DNA of 62,748 nt from Streptomyces sp. A1136 (GTDB lineage: Bacteria > Actinomycetota > Actinomycetes > Streptomycetales > Streptomycetaceae): positions 1-62,748 of the forward strand of contig NZ_SSBJ01000039.1 of the NCBI RefSeq assembly GCF_004795055.1. Direction: 5' to 3'. Of the stretch, positions 54,737 through 62,748 are shown one piece after another. The first letter of the stretch is position 1. Every line of letters starts with the position of its first letter. The notes under the pieces were generated by a model. It did no database searches and was not told the DNA's origin. It was given only the letters and a program-made list of their open reading frames with translations. A program made the translations under genes and the position numbers.

Positions 54737-55582
54737 CTACGGCGCTTCGGTGAGCCGCGCGGCGACGGCGAGGGCCGCGCCCGTGGGGGCGCCCGGCGCG
54801 AGGAGTTCCGTACGGTGCACCAGGCGCGGCGACTCCAGGGGTACGGCGACCCCGGCGCGGGCGGCCCGCGCCACCCGCAGCGGCAGCAGGGCCAGGCCGT
54901 GGCCGGCGGCTGCGAGGGAGCACAGGGCGTGCAGGTCGGTGCCGTCGTAGCGCAGGGCCGGGGCGGTGCGGACGGCGGCGGGCGCGAGCCCCACCCCGGG
55001 GGCGTCGAGCCAGCGGGCGTCGACCAGGTCGTCCAGTCGGACGGCGGCCCGCCCGGCGTACGGATGCCCGGCCGGGAACAGGACCGCGAGCTCCTCCTCG
55101 GCGACGCCGGTGACGCGCAGCGGGGCCACGTCGGGGAGCCGGAGCGGATCGCTGGGAGCGGCCGGACCGTCGACGAGCCCGAGGTCACAGCCCCCGGTGG
55201 CGACGACGGCCGGTACCTCGGCCGGGGGCAGCACGCGCAGGGTCACCCCGGTGGCGGGGAGCGCGGACAGCAGCCGGGGGCCGACGGCCAGCGGGGACAC
55301 GGCGAGGGTGACCCGCCCGGGCGGCGCGGCGGCCAACCGCAGCACGTCGGCGCGGGCGGCGTCGAGGCGCAGCAAGAGCGGGGCGGCGTGCTCCAGCAAC
55401 CGCTCCCCCGCCGGCGTCGGCGCCACGGGCCGCCGGGTCAGCAACTCGGTGCGCAGGTCGGCCTCCAGCGCGGCGATGTGCTGGGAGACGGCGGACTGGG
55501 TGTAGCCGAGCTCCCGCGCGGCGGCGGAGAAGGAGGCGAGCCGGGCGACGGCGACGAAGGTGCGGAGCAGGTGCGGGTCCAT
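54737..55582 (-). CDS. LysR family transcriptional regulator
   Basis: This 281-residue protein has the LysR helix-turn-helix (LLRTFVAVARLASFSAAARE, LGYTQSAVSQHIAALEADLR) and a periplasmic-binding-like effector domain from about residue 85 (GRVTLAVSPLAVGPRLLSAL). It is convergent with treZ, and the divergent gene beyond its start is the small membrane protein, 132 bases away. Target and effector are unknown. Confidence 0.9.
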   Translation of the reverse strand: MDPHLLRTFVAVARLASFSAAARELGYTQSAVSQHIAALEADLRTELLTRRPVAPTPAGERLLEHAAPLLLRLDAARADVLRLAAAPPGRVTLAVSPLAVGPRLLSALPATGVTLRVLPPAEVPAVVATGGCDLGLVDGPAAPSDPLRLPDVAPLRVTGVAEEELAVLFPAGHPYAGRAAVRLDDLVDARWLDAPGVGLAPAAVRTAPALRYDGTDLHALCSLAAAGHGLALLPLRVARAARAGVAVPLESPRLVHRTELLAPGAPTGAALAVAARLTEAP

Positions 55583-55714
55583 GCGCCCCAGCCTGCCACC
55601 GGCTGCCGCGGCCCCACCCCGGAGCCGGGCCCGGGCCGCCTCCGCGGGCACCCCGTCACCCGCGCTCGGCGCGCCCGGGCGGGACCCTGCCCCGACGTCC
55701 CTATCGTGGGGCGG

Positions 55715-56230
55715 GTGAGCATCCCCAGTGGCCCCGCGGGCCGCGGCAGGCCACTGCGCGCGTCCCGGACCGACTCCGCCGGCGCGGTGTACGGCTCCCT
55801 CCTCGCCACGTCCGTGGTGGCCACCGCCGGGGCCACCGGCGGCTTTCCGCGGTTTCAGCTCGTACTCCTCCTGATCGTCACGGGTCTGGTGTTCTGGGCC
55901 ACCCACGTGTACGCCCAGCTGGCGGGGGAACGGCTGGTCGGCGAGCCCTGGAGCCGGCACGAGATCCGCCGGGTCGCCCGGCACGAGTGGCCGATCGTCG
56001 AGGCCGCGGTCCTGCCCGCGGCCGCTGTCGCCCTCAGCGGCCTCCTCGGGCTGGACTACGCGGGGACGGCGTGGCTGGCCATGGGCGTGGCGGTGACGCA
56101 GCAGGTCGTCTGGGCCTGCGTCGGCGCCGCCCGCGCCGGCGCCACCCGTCGCCAGTTGGCGGCCGAGGGCGTCGTCAACCTCGTCCTCGGGCTGATCATC
56201 GTGGCCACCAAGGCCGCGCTGAAGCACTGA
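55715..56230 (+). CDS. Integral membrane protein of unknown function
   Basis: This 171-residue protein has about four hydrophobic segments: AVYGSLLATSVVATAGA, FQLVLLLIVTGLVFWATHVY, IVEAAVLPAAAVALSGLLGL and WLAMGVAVTQQVVWACVGA with VVNLVLGLIIVATKAAL at the end. No family is recognised. GTG 55715 has no ribosome binding site, but TATCGT lies seven bases upstream, so a leaderless transcript is possible. Divergent from the LysR regulator. Confidence 0.7.
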   Translation: MSIPSGPAGRGRPLRASRTDSAGAVYGSLLATSVVATAGATGGFPRFQLVLLLIVTGLVFWATHVYAQLAGERLVGEPWSRHEIRRVARHEWPIVEAAVLPAAAVALSGLLGLDYAGTAWLAMGVAVTQQVVWACVGAARAGATRRQLAAEGVVNLVLGLIIVATKAALKH

Positions 56231-56356
56231 GGCGAAGCGCCGAAGCGCCGAAGCCCCCGAAGCCGGGCCGGCCGACCGGTCGCGATCAGTTCTGCTTATC
56301 GATCGAGCAAGAACAATCGTTGGCGCTGAACACGGCTCCGCCCCAGGATGGCACGC

Positions 56357-57136
56357 ATGATCACCACCACCGCACGGATCGCCCTGGTCGGCGACCGTTC
56401 CCCGCACGTGAAGTCCCACACCCGCATCCCGCTCCTCCTCGACGCCCTCGCCTCCCGCGACGGGCTGGTCCTCGACGCCTACTGGCTGCGGACCGCCGAC
56501 GCGGAGGCCGAAGCCGCCTCGGGGGCCCTCGCCCGCTTCGACGCGGTGTGGGTGCTGCCCGGCAGCCCGTACGTCGACGAGGCGGGGGCGCTGGCGGCGA
56601 TCCGGGTGGCGCGCGAGGAGCGCGTCCCCTTCCTCGGCACCTGCGGCGGCTTCCAGCACGCGCTGCTGGAGTACGCCCGGAACGTCTGTGGGATCAGCGG
56701 CGCCGCGCACGCCGAGACCGACCCCGACGCCGAGGACCCGGTGATCGCTCCGCTCGCCTGCTCGCTCGTCGGCCACGAGGGTCACGTACGGGCCGAGCCG
56801 GGTTCGCTGGCCGAGTCCGTGCTCGGCGCCGAGCGGAGCCTGGAGCGCTACCACTGCGACTACGGTCCGGCGCCCCGCCACCTGCCGACCTTGGAGACCG
56901 GGGGGCTGCGCCTGTCGGGGCACGACGAGGACGGGCAGGTCCGCATCGCGGAGCTGCCCGGGCACCCCTTCTTCCTCGCCACCCTGTTCCAACCGGAGCT
57001 CGCCGGCGACGGCACCGTGCCGCACCCGATCGTGAAGGCCCTCGCGGCGGCGGCAGTGTCGCACGCCGCGCGCGTGCACACCGCCCGTGACCACACCGCC
57101 CGTGACCACACCGCCCGGACGCCTGCCGCCGGATAA
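56357..57136 (+). CDS. Class-I glutamine-amidotransferase-like protein (CTP synthase C-terminal-like)
   Basis: This 259-residue protein matches the stand-alone family related to the CTP synthase C-terminal domain. The nucleophile Cys lies in FLGTCGGFQHALLEYARN; VWVLPGSPYVDEAG forms the oxyanion strand, and HPFFLATLFQPE carries a candidate His/Glu position. Function is unknown. ATG 56357 has GGATGG five bases upstream; ATG 56348 is the alternative. The C-terminus ends in an HTARD repeat. tRNA-His follows 74 bases downstream. Confidence 0.8.
   Translation: MITTTARIALVGDRSPHVKSHTRIPLLLDALASRDGLVLDAYWLRTADAEAEAASGALARFDAVWVLPGSPYVDEAGALAAIRVAREERVPFLGTCGGFQHALLEYARNVCGISGAAHAETDPDAEDPVIAPLACSLVGHEGHVRAEPGSLAESVLGAERSLERYHCDYGPAPRHLPTLETGGLRLSGHDEDGQVRIAELPGHPFFLATLFQPELAGDGTVPHPIVKALAAAAVSHAARVHTARDHTARDHTARTPAAG
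57077..57118 (+). repeat. Tandem 15-base repeat at the end of the amidotransferase-like gene
   Basis: CACACCGCCCGTGAC occurs twice and a third, partial copy follows, encoding HTARD-HTARD-HTAR. It probably arose by slippage and is in frame. Confidence 0.75.
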
Positions 57137-57210
57137 GGAGTCGCGGGACCACCCTTCTGATCAGCTATGCTGTGCATGCACATCGAACGGGTGGTCCGCC
57201 GCCCTTCGTG

Positions 57211-57283
57211 GTGGGTGTAGCTCAGTTGGTAGAGCACCTGGTTGTGGTCCAGGTGGCCGCGGGTTCAAGTCCCGTCACTCACC
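57211..57283 (+). tRNA. tRNA-His (GTG anticodon)
   Basis: A complete cloverleaf is visible. Acceptor GTGGGTG pairs with CACTCAC (one G-T pair), the D arm is GCTCAGTTGGTAGAGC, the anticodon loop TTGTGGT has anticodon GTG at 57244-57246, and the T arm is GCGGGTTCAAGTCCCGT. The base before the acceptor is G (57210), the G-1 that histidyl-tRNA synthetase needs, facing discriminator C. CCA is not encoded. No introns. Confidence 0.95.
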
Positions 57284-57291
57284 CTGTCGAC

Positions 57292-57329
57292 CCTGTGGGG
57301 GTACGAGGTTCTCCTCGTACCCCCACAGG
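57292..57329. terminator. Strong bidirectional terminator after tRNA-His
   Basis: A perfect 17-base stem (CCTGTGGGGGTACGAGG at 57292-57308) with a TTCT loop pairs with 57313-57329. It begins 9 bases past the tRNA and ends 5 bases before the stop of the leftward hydrolase, so it can serve both. Confidence 0.85.
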
Positions 57330-57334
57330 CGTTC

Positions 57335-58090
57335 CTAGCTCCGCAGGAAGGCCTCGACCTCGGTCGCGAACGCCACCGGCGTCTCCTGCGGCGGGTAGTG
57401 GCCGGCGCCGGGGATCGTACGGACCCGGCAGTCGGGGTACCAGACCTTCCAGGTGGCCCGCATCACATCGGCGGTCAGGGCGAGATCGTACTCGCCGACG
57501 AGCGCCAACACCGGCACGGTGTTCCCCTTGACCTGCGCGGACAGGTCCAGCGGCTGCCAGCTCGCGAGGTACGCGGCGAAGGCCTCGGGGCGGGAGATCG
57601 CCCGCGAGTGGGCGACCATCCCGTTCACCCAGTGTCGGCTCGCGCGGTTGCCGGTGACCAGGTCCAGGATGACGCGCCGGTTCTCGGGGTTCTGCGCGGC
57701 GCCGTAGAAGAGTTCGTGGGTGGCGTCGTCCATCTCGTACGGGGCCGCCGGCACCGGGGCGATCCCGATGAGCTTCTCGATCCGTTCGGGCGCCCGGACC
57801 AACACCTGCTGGGCCGCCTTTGCGCCCATGGAGTGGCCCAGCAACGAGAAGGTGTCCCAGCCGAGCTGGTCGGCGAGTTCGAGGACGTCGTCGGCGATCT
57901 CCGGGAGGCTGTACCGGCCGGTGACGTCCCGGCGTTCGCCGTAGCCGCGGTAGTCGAGGAAGGCGTACGAGAACCCCTCGGGGTCCAGGTAGTCGAGCAC
58001 GGAACCCCAGTTGGCGGACGTACCGAACCAGTCGTGCAACACGACGACGCGAATGGGGCCGGTGCCGATCCTGCGGTGGGCGATGGCCAT
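57335..58090 (-). CDS. Alpha/beta hydrolase
   Basis: This 251-residue protein has the alpha/beta-hydrolase fold: IRVVVLHDWFGTSANWGSVL (HDW oxyanion region), the nucleophile elbow LLGHSMGAKAAQQV (GHSMG), LALVGEYDLAL (Asp) and IPGAGHYPPQETP (His), a complete Ser-Asp-His triad. The substrate is unknown. ATG 58090 has GGGAG seven bases upstream; the longer frame upstream is Pro/Gly filler. Confidence 0.87.
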   Translation of the reverse strand: MAIAHRRIGTGPIRVVVLHDWFGTSANWGSVLDYLDPEGFSYAFLDYRGYGERRDVTGRYSLPEIADDVLELADQLGWDTFSLLGHSMGAKAAQQVLVRAPERIEKLIGIAPVPAAPYEMDDATHELFYGAAQNPENRRVILDLVTGNRASRHWVNGMVAHSRAISRPEAFAAYLASWQPLDLSAQVKGNTVPVLALVGEYDLALTADVMRATWKVWYPDCRVRTIPGAGHYPPQETPVAFATEVEAFLRS

Positions 58091-58222
58091 GCGTTCTCCC
58101 TCGGTGACGGGGGTGGCGTGGAAACCGACGCCGTACGTTCTGCCCACCGCGCCCACCGTCACACCGTGGGCCCGCCCGACCCCGCCAATCGCGTCCGGAA
58201 CCGGCCGGCCCGGCCGGGGAGG

Positions 58223-58272
58223 TGCGGCAGCCGCCGTCCCGGGACCTCGGTCCGGGGACGGCGGCTGCCGCA
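58223..58272 (-). terminator. Strong terminator hairpin after the phospholipase C gene
   Basis: An 18-base perfect stem (58223-58240 with 58255-58272), whose loop itself contains GGACC-TC-GGTCC, starts 17 bases past the leftward stop of the phospholipase gene. Confidence 0.75.
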
Positions 58273-58289
58273 TGGCGCGGACGGGCGCG

Positions 58290-60359
58290 TCAGACGGTGC
58301 TGATCGCCGGGTCGGATATGCCGGGCGCGCCGGTCTCCACGTGTCCCGCGAAGCGGCGCAGGAAGGTCGCGTCGGCGTCCGAGACGACCTTGACGTCGTA
58401 CCAGCGGCCCGTCGCGGCCAGGTCGACCGTGTACGAGGCCGTGCCGCCCGCCGCGACCCGCACGGTCCGGGACGCCCCGGCCGCGCCGTTGTAGGCGTTG
58501 GTCACCGTCAGGTTGACGGCGGTCGTGCCGGAGTTGGTCAGGGTCAGCTTCAGGTTGCCGGTGGCGGCGTCGTGGCGGGCCGTGACCTCGGGGCCCGCCT
58601 TCTTGGCGGGGCCCTTCCAGGTGCGCAGGAACCCGTTCGGGCCCCAGACGGTGAGGTTGATCTGGTAGCCGGTGGAGCTGCTGGTGCTCCAGGTGTCCGA
58701 CAGGGTCTTGCCCGCCTCGACCGTGTAGGGCCACGGGCCGTCGGTGCGGTTGCCGGAGGTGCTGTGGAAGTGGGCGCCCAGGGCGGGGCCGGAGGAGAAG
58801 GTCAGGGTGAACTTGCCGGTGGAGACGGTGGCCTTGCCGTCCACGTACGGGGCGTAGCCGAGTGCGCGCGTCGGCTTGGCGCCGCCCTCCTGCTTGGGCA
58901 GGGTGCCGGTGGCCGGCGGGACCGGGTGGTAGGAGGGGTGCGCGTTGTGGTCCGCCGGGACGTATCCGGCGGTGGAGGGCAGCGGGGCAGGGGAGGCGTC
59001 CGCCTTGGTGAAGTCGAACGCGGAGGTCAGGTCACCGCACACCGCGCGGCGCCACGGCGAGATGTTGGGCTCTTGGACCCCGAAGCGCTTCTCCATGAAC
59101 CTGATCACCGAGGTGTGGTCGAAGGTCTCGGAGCAGACGTAGCCGCCCTTGCTCCAGGGCGACACGACGATCATCGGGACGCGCGGGCCGAGGCCGTACG
59201 GGCCGGCCGTGTAACCGCCGCCCCCGGCGTACAGGTCCTTCGAGACGTCCGCCGTGGACAGGCCCCAGGCCGAGGACGCCGGCGGGTACGGCGGGACGAC
59301 GTGGTCGAAGAAGCCGTCGTTCTCGTCGTAGGTGATGAAGAACGCCGTCTTCGCCCACACCGCCGGGTTGGCGGTCAGCGCGTCCAGGACCTGCGAGATG
59401 TACCAGGCACCGAAGTTGACGGGCCAGTTCGGGTGCTCGCTGAACGCCTCCGGGGCGGCGATCCAGGAGACCTGGGGCAGCGTGCCGGCCACGACGTCGG
59501 CGCGGAGCTTGTCGAAGTAGCCGTCGCCGGCCTTGGCGTTCGTGCCCGTACGGGCCTTCTCGTAGAGGGCGCTGCCGGGCTGGGCGTCGCGGTAGCTGTT
59601 GAAGTACAGGAGCGAGTTGTCGCCGTAGTTGCCGCGGAACGCGTCGCTGATCCAGCCCCAGGAGCCGGCGGCGTTCAGGCCGTCGCCGATGTCCTGGTAG
59701 ATCTTCCAGGAGACCCCGGCCGCCTCCAGCCGCTCGGGGTAGGTCTTCCAGCCGTAGCCGGCCTCCTGGTTGCCGAGGACCGGGCCGCCGCCCACGCCGT
59801 CGTTGCCGGTGTGACCCGTCCACATGTAGTAGCGGTTGGGGTCGGTGGCGCCGATGAAGGAGCAGTGGTAGGCGTCGCAGACGGTGAAGGCGTCGGCGAG
59901 CGCGTAGTGGAACGGGATGTCGTTCCGCGTCATGTACGCCATCGTCGTCGCGGTCTTGGCCGGGACCCACTTGTCGTACTTGCCGTTGTTGTAGGCCTGG
60001 TGGCCGCCCGCCCAGTCGTGGTTGAGCCCCTCGACGAACTGCATGCCCAGATCGGCGACCTGCGGGTTGAAGGGCAGTACGTCCTTGGTCCCGTTGGACT
60101 GGTAGAAGACCGACTTGCCGCTGTCCTGGAGCACGGGCCTCGGGTCTCCGAAGCCGCGCACGCCCTTCATCGTGCCGAAGTACTGGTCGAAGGAACGGTT
60201 CTCCTGCATCAGGACGACGATGTGCTCGACGTCCTGGATGGTTCCGGTGCTGCCCTGTGCCGGAATGGCGGCGGCCCGAGCGATGCTCTCGTTCAGCATG
60301 GCGGCGGCGGCCGTGCCGCCCGCGATCTGCAGGAACCTGCGACGGTTGAGTTCAGCCAC
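58290..60359 (-). CDS. Phosphocholine-specific phospholipase C, TAT-exported
   Basis: This 689-residue secreted enzyme has a twin-arginine signal (LNRRRFLQIAGG, residues 4-15) and the acid-phosphatase-like catalytic domain with VEHIVVLMQENRSFDQYFGT, GLNHDWAGGHQAYNNGKYDK, SFIGATDPNRYYMWTGHTGN, TYDENDGFFDHVVPPYPP and PMIVVSPWSKGGYVCSETFD. The C-terminal part (about residues 500-689) carries two DUF756-type beta domains. Streptomyces phospholipases of this type release phosphate or choline. GTG 60359 has AGAGG upstream. PhoP-box-like sequence was not found with confidence. Confidence 0.92.
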   Translation of the reverse strand: MAELNRRRFLQIAGGTAAAAMLNESIARAAAIPAQGSTGTIQDVEHIVVLMQENRSFDQYFGTMKGVRGFGDPRPVLQDSGKSVFYQSNGTKDVLPFNPQVADLGMQFVEGLNHDWAGGHQAYNNGKYDKWVPAKTATTMAYMTRNDIPFHYALADAFTVCDAYHCSFIGATDPNRYYMWTGHTGNDGVGGGPVLGNQEAGYGWKTYPERLEAAGVSWKIYQDIGDGLNAAGSWGWISDAFRGNYGDNSLLYFNSYRDAQPGSALYEKARTGTNAKAGDGYFDKLRADVVAGTLPQVSWIAAPEAFSEHPNWPVNFGAWYISQVLDALTANPAVWAKTAFFITYDENDGFFDHVVPPYPPASSAWGLSTADVSKDLYAGGGGYTAGPYGLGPRVPMIVVSPWSKGGYVCSETFDHTSVIRFMEKRFGVQEPNISPWRRAVCGDLTSAFDFTKADASPAPLPSTAGYVPADHNAHPSYHPVPPATGTLPKQEGGAKPTRALGYAPYVDGKATVSTGKFTLTFSSGPALGAHFHSTSGNRTDGPWPYTVEAGKTLSDTWSTSSSTGYQINLTVWGPNGFLRTWKGPAKKAGPEVTARHDAATGNLKLTLTNSGTTAVNLTVTNAYNGAAGASRTVRVAAGGTASYTVDLAATGRWYDVKVVSDADATFLRRFAGHVETGAPGISDPAISTV

Positions 60360-60670
60360 GGTGAAGACCTCTGGGGGTGTGGAGGGGGTCGAGGGGCGCC
60401 CCAAGGACAGCGGTCCAGGGGGACCGGACGGAGATCCCCGTCTGGCCTTGTGCCGTACAGATGGAGAACGAAAGGGCCGGACGGGGAACGGAACGGCGCC
60501 GGGAGGGACCTCCCCGCGCTCCGCCGGGGGCACGGTACGACGCCCCGGCCGTACACAACAGACCTCGTGCACAAGGTGCTTGGGGCGGCCGGGTACTCGG
60601 GCACCGCGCACGGTCGATCTGAGCATCCGTACTCAGGTCCGCCCCGGCGGCGCTTGCCATCGTGTGGGAC
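60360..60670. other. 311-base divergent gap between phospholipase C and the OleA-like gene
   Basis: It should contain both promoters. A GGGAGG-GA-CCTCCC palindrome is visible near 60500. No gene, RNA or clear PHO box is seen. Confidence 0.5.
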
Positions 60671-61714
60671 ATGTTCACCCAGTCAGGGCGCAGCCCCTCC
60701 CACCCGCGGTCGCGGCCGCACGCCGCCGGGATCACCGCCGTCGCCTCTCTGCTGCCCGAGGACGTGCTGACCTCGGACGACCTCCAGCGCGAAGTGGCCG
60801 GCCGCAGCGGTCTCGCCCTGCCGGCGCGGCTGCTGACCCAGGCGACCGGGATCGTCTCCCGCCGGGTCGCGGCCGATGGGGTGTACGCCTCCACGCTCGC
60901 CGTCGGCGCCGCCCGCCGGGCCCTGGCCGCCGCCGACCTCGACCCCCTCGACATCGACCTGCTGGTCTTCGCCTCCGCCTCCCGCGACGTGGTCGAGCCC
61001 GCCACCGCGCACATCGTGCAGGCCGAACTGGGCTCCAGGGCGCACGCCCTGGATGTCACCAACGCCTGCAACAGCTTCGTCAACGGGATCGACCTGGCCC
61101 GATCCATGATCCTCTCGGGGCGGGCGCACCGGGCCCTGGTGGTCACCGGCGAGACCCCGAGCCGGGCGGTGCGCAGAGCGCCCGCCGACGCCGCCGAGTT
61201 CCGCGCGGGTTTCGCCGGCTACACCTTCGGCGACGCCGCCGCGGCGGTGATCGTGGAGGCGGTGGAGCGCGGCGGCATCCTGGACGTGGACACCGAGACC
61301 CACTCCGGGCACTGGGAGGTCGGCGGCATACCGGGCGGCGGCTCACGCCATCCGCGCGGGGACGCGTACACCTACTTCCAGGGCGACGGACACGAACTGC
61401 GCGGGGTGTTCGAGAAGGTCGGCACGGCGGTCGTCGACCGGACCCTGCACCGGATGCGGATGGATTGGGACGACTTCGCGAAGGTGCTGGTGCACCAGGT
61501 GACCGTGCCGTATCTGGAGAGGTTCGCGGAGCTGACCGGCGTACCGGCCGACAAGCTGGTGGTGACCGTGCCGGAGCTCGGGAACGTGGCGAGCGCGAGC
61601 ATCGGGGTGCAGTTGGACCGGGTCTTCGACGGGCTGGCCGCCGGGGAACGGGTGCTGTTCGTCGGGCTCGGCGGCGGCATCAGCATCATGACGATGGTCT
61701 GGGAGAAGTCGTGA
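60671..61714 (+). CDS. OleA/KAS III-like condensing enzyme
   Basis: This 347-residue thiolase-fold protein has the KAS III triad C133 (TNACNSFVNGIDLARSM), H275 (VLVHQVTVPYLERF) and N305 (ELGNVASASIG). The NAC-x-x-F-x-N-G-I/M-D pattern resembles OleA, which joins two fatty acyl-CoAs head to head, more than FabH. The gene start may also be GTG 60662. It is coupled to a glycosyltransferase (GTGA overlap) and an OleC-like ligase, a different set from ordinary fatty-acid synthesis. The acyl substrates are unknown. Confidence 0.85.
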   Translation: MFTQSGRSPSHPRSRPHAAGITAVASLLPEDVLTSDDLQREVAGRSGLALPARLLTQATGIVSRRVAADGVYASTLAVGAARRALAAADLDPLDIDLLVFASASRDVVEPATAHIVQAELGSRAHALDVTNACNSFVNGIDLARSMILSGRAHRALVVTGETPSRAVRRAPADAAEFRAGFAGYTFGDAAAAVIVEAVERGGILDVDTETHSGHWEVGGIPGGGSRHPRGDAYTYFQGDGHELRGVFEKVGTAVVDRTLHRMRMDWDDFAKVLVHQVTVPYLERFAELTGVPADKLVVTVPELGNVASASIGVQLDRVFDGLAAGERVLFVGLGGGISIMTMVWEKS

Positions 61715-62451
61715 ACCTGTGGGTGGTGGTGCCCGCGCACCAGGAGGAGGCCCGCATCGGCGACACCCTGCGGGCCCTCGCGCGGCAGCGCGACCGGGAC
61801 TTCACCCTCCTGGTGGTCGACAACGCGTCGGCCGACGGCACCGCGGCGGTCGCCCGGGAGTTCGCGGCGCGGGCACCGTTCACGGTGGAGGTGATCGAGG
61901 AGCCGGAGAAGGGCGTCGGTTGCGCCGTTGACACCGGCTTCCGGTACGCGATCGCGCAGGGCGCGACGCTGCTGGCCCGCACGGACGCCGACTGTCTGCC
62001 CCGCCCCGGCTGGACGGCCGCGGCGCGGGACGCGTTGCTGCGGCGGCCGGGCCTGGTCTGCGGACGGATCACCGCCCGGCGCGACGAGCACGGGCCGTTC
62101 GGCCGGGGCGGGTTCGCGGCTCTCGTGGCGCTCGCCGCGCTGTTCGGCCGGCTGCGGCCCCGGCACGCGCGCAGGCACGGCTACCTCGCCCCGTACCGGA
62201 TGCACGCGGGGAACAACATGGCCATCACCGCCGAGCTGTACCTCGCCGTGGGCGGGATGCCCCGGCGCCCCTCGCCGACGGACCGGCTGTTCCTGAACGC
62301 CGTACGCCGGCACACCGACCGGATCACGCGCTGCCGCGCGATGGTCGTGGAGAACTCGACGCGGCGGCTGCGGGCCTACGGGCTCCGCGGCACCGCCCGC
62401 TGGTACCTGGACCAGGGCAGCGGCACTCACGGAACGGACGACCCGCGCTGA
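61711..62451 (+). CDS. Family 2 glycosyltransferase
   Basis: This 246-residue protein has the GT-A motif LWVVVPAHQEEARIGDTLRA, VVDNASADGTAAVARE, GVGCAVDTGFRYAI and the metal motif in LARTDADCLPRPGW. It lacks membrane helices, so it may act on a soluble or membrane-associated lipid acceptor. It overlaps the OleA-like gene (GTGA) and the AMP ligase (TGATG), which shows strict translational coupling. A glycosyltransferase between OleA- and OleC-like genes is unexpected. Confidence 0.87.
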   Translation: MNLWVVVPAHQEEARIGDTLRALARQRDRDFTLLVVDNASADGTAAVAREFAARAPFTVEVIEEPEKGVGCAVDTGFRYAIAQGATLLARTDADCLPRPGWTAAARDALLRRPGLVCGRITARRDEHGPFGRGGFAALVALAALFGRLRPRHARRHGYLAPYRMHAGNNMAITAELYLAVGGMPRRPSPTDRLFLNAVRRHTDRITRCRAMVVENSTRRLRAYGLRGTARWYLDQGSGTHGTDDPR

Positions 62452-62748
62452 TGCTGGACCGACTCGAACACGCGCTGCGCGCCCGCCCCGAGCTGCCGGC
62501 GGTCCTCACCGCCGGCCGGGGCGGCGCTCCCCGGGCGCTGGCCACCCGCGGGGAACTGGCCGGGCTCGCCGACGCGTACGCCGCCGCGCTGCACGCGCGC
62601 GGGCTGCGCGCCGGCGACACCGTCGGGGTGGCCGTTCGGCCCGGGCCGCGGGCCCTTGCGGTGCTGCTCGCGCTGTGGCGACTCGGGCTGCGCGGGGCGG
62701 TGCTCGACCCGGGGGCCGGGCCCGCAGCACCTCGGGCCCCGCCCCCGG
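62451..62748 (+). CDS. AMP-dependent ligase, OleC-like, N-terminal part (runs off the right edge)
   Basis: The frame starts at ATG 62451, overlapping the glycosyltransferase stop (TGATG), and stays open to the window end (99 codons). It reads LARPEL-like openings and then HARGLRAGDTVGVAVRPGPR and LALWRLGLRGAVLDPGAGPA. This is the start of an ANL acyl-AMP ligase; the DPGxG motif is as in OleC beta-lactone synthetases, which have IDPGMG at this place. The catalytic parts lie outside the window. Confidence 0.7.
   Translation, partial: MLDRLEHALRARPELPAVLTAGRGGAPRALATRGELAGLADAYAAALHARGLRAGDTVGVAVRPGPRALAVLLALWRLGLRGAVLDPGAGPAAPRAPPP

Noticed and set aside
60360..60670. PHO box for phospholipase C
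   Set aside because: A single GTTCACC occurs at the OleA-like start, but no direct-repeat pair in the correct orientation was seen.

Overview
The window is chromosomal DNA from a Streptomyces-type actinomycete. It is very GC-rich, nearly every real gene ends its codons in G or C, GTG starts are frequent, operon genes overlap by ATGA, GTGA or TGATG, and many families are typical of the genus (PucR regulator, PoxB-like enzyme, SAV2148-type HEPN protein, DUF2637, DUF1707-FHA, TreY/TreZ/GlgX). No phage, plasmid, transposase, rRNA or CRISPR array is visible.

Region by region. 1-8.9 kb: a purine-utilisation block read leftward (xanthine dehydrogenase FAD, 2Fe-2S and molybdenum subunits, an NCS2 purine permease, XdhC and a secreted beta-propeller protein), faced by a divergent PucR regulator (8.9-10.6 kb). 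10.7-20.4 kb: a TPR-like protein behind a Rex-like operator, a GntR regulator and an FhuF-like ferric reductase sharing an iron box, a DUF2637 membrane protein, an RsbW-like kinase, a PoxB-type enzyme, a PP2C-like protein, a TrmB/LuxR-like regulator and a DUF456 protein. 20.4-29.1 kb: a decayed dihydroxybenzoate-AMP ligase, an F420-type PPOX protein, RsgA, a BrkB protein, an AidB-like acyl-CoA dehydrogenase, a GAF regulator and small genes.

29.1-38.8 kb is a complete assimilatory sulfur operon: a Cys-containing leader peptide, sulfite reductase, a small zinc-ribbon protein, CysH, CysC, CysD, CysN, a second Cys-containing mini-ORF, a sulfonate-type ABC transporter (binding protein, ATPase, permease) and a sirohydrochlorin chelatase that supplies the siroheme of the reductase. 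Uptake, activation, reduction and cofactor synthesis therefore sit in one transcription direction.

38.9-45 kb holds single genes (PanE-like reductase, DUF1697, APH-like kinase, F420-type reductase with a divergent HxlR regulator, DEDDh exonuclease, HEPN protein). 45.3-54.7 kb holds glgX, treY and treZ, the three enzymes that turn glycogen into trehalose, with unrelated genes between treY and treZ. 54.7-60.4 kb: a LysR regulator, membrane protein, class-I amidotransferase-like protein, tRNA-His with a strong terminator, alpha/beta hydrolase and TAT-exported phospholipase C. At the right edge a translationally coupled trio begins: an OleA/KAS III-like condensing enzyme, a family 2 glycosyltransferase and the N-terminus of an OleC-like AMP ligase. 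It may be an uncharacterised acyl-lipid or beta-lactone pathway and is the most interesting unexplained system here, together with the two cysteine mini-ORFs of the sulfur operon.
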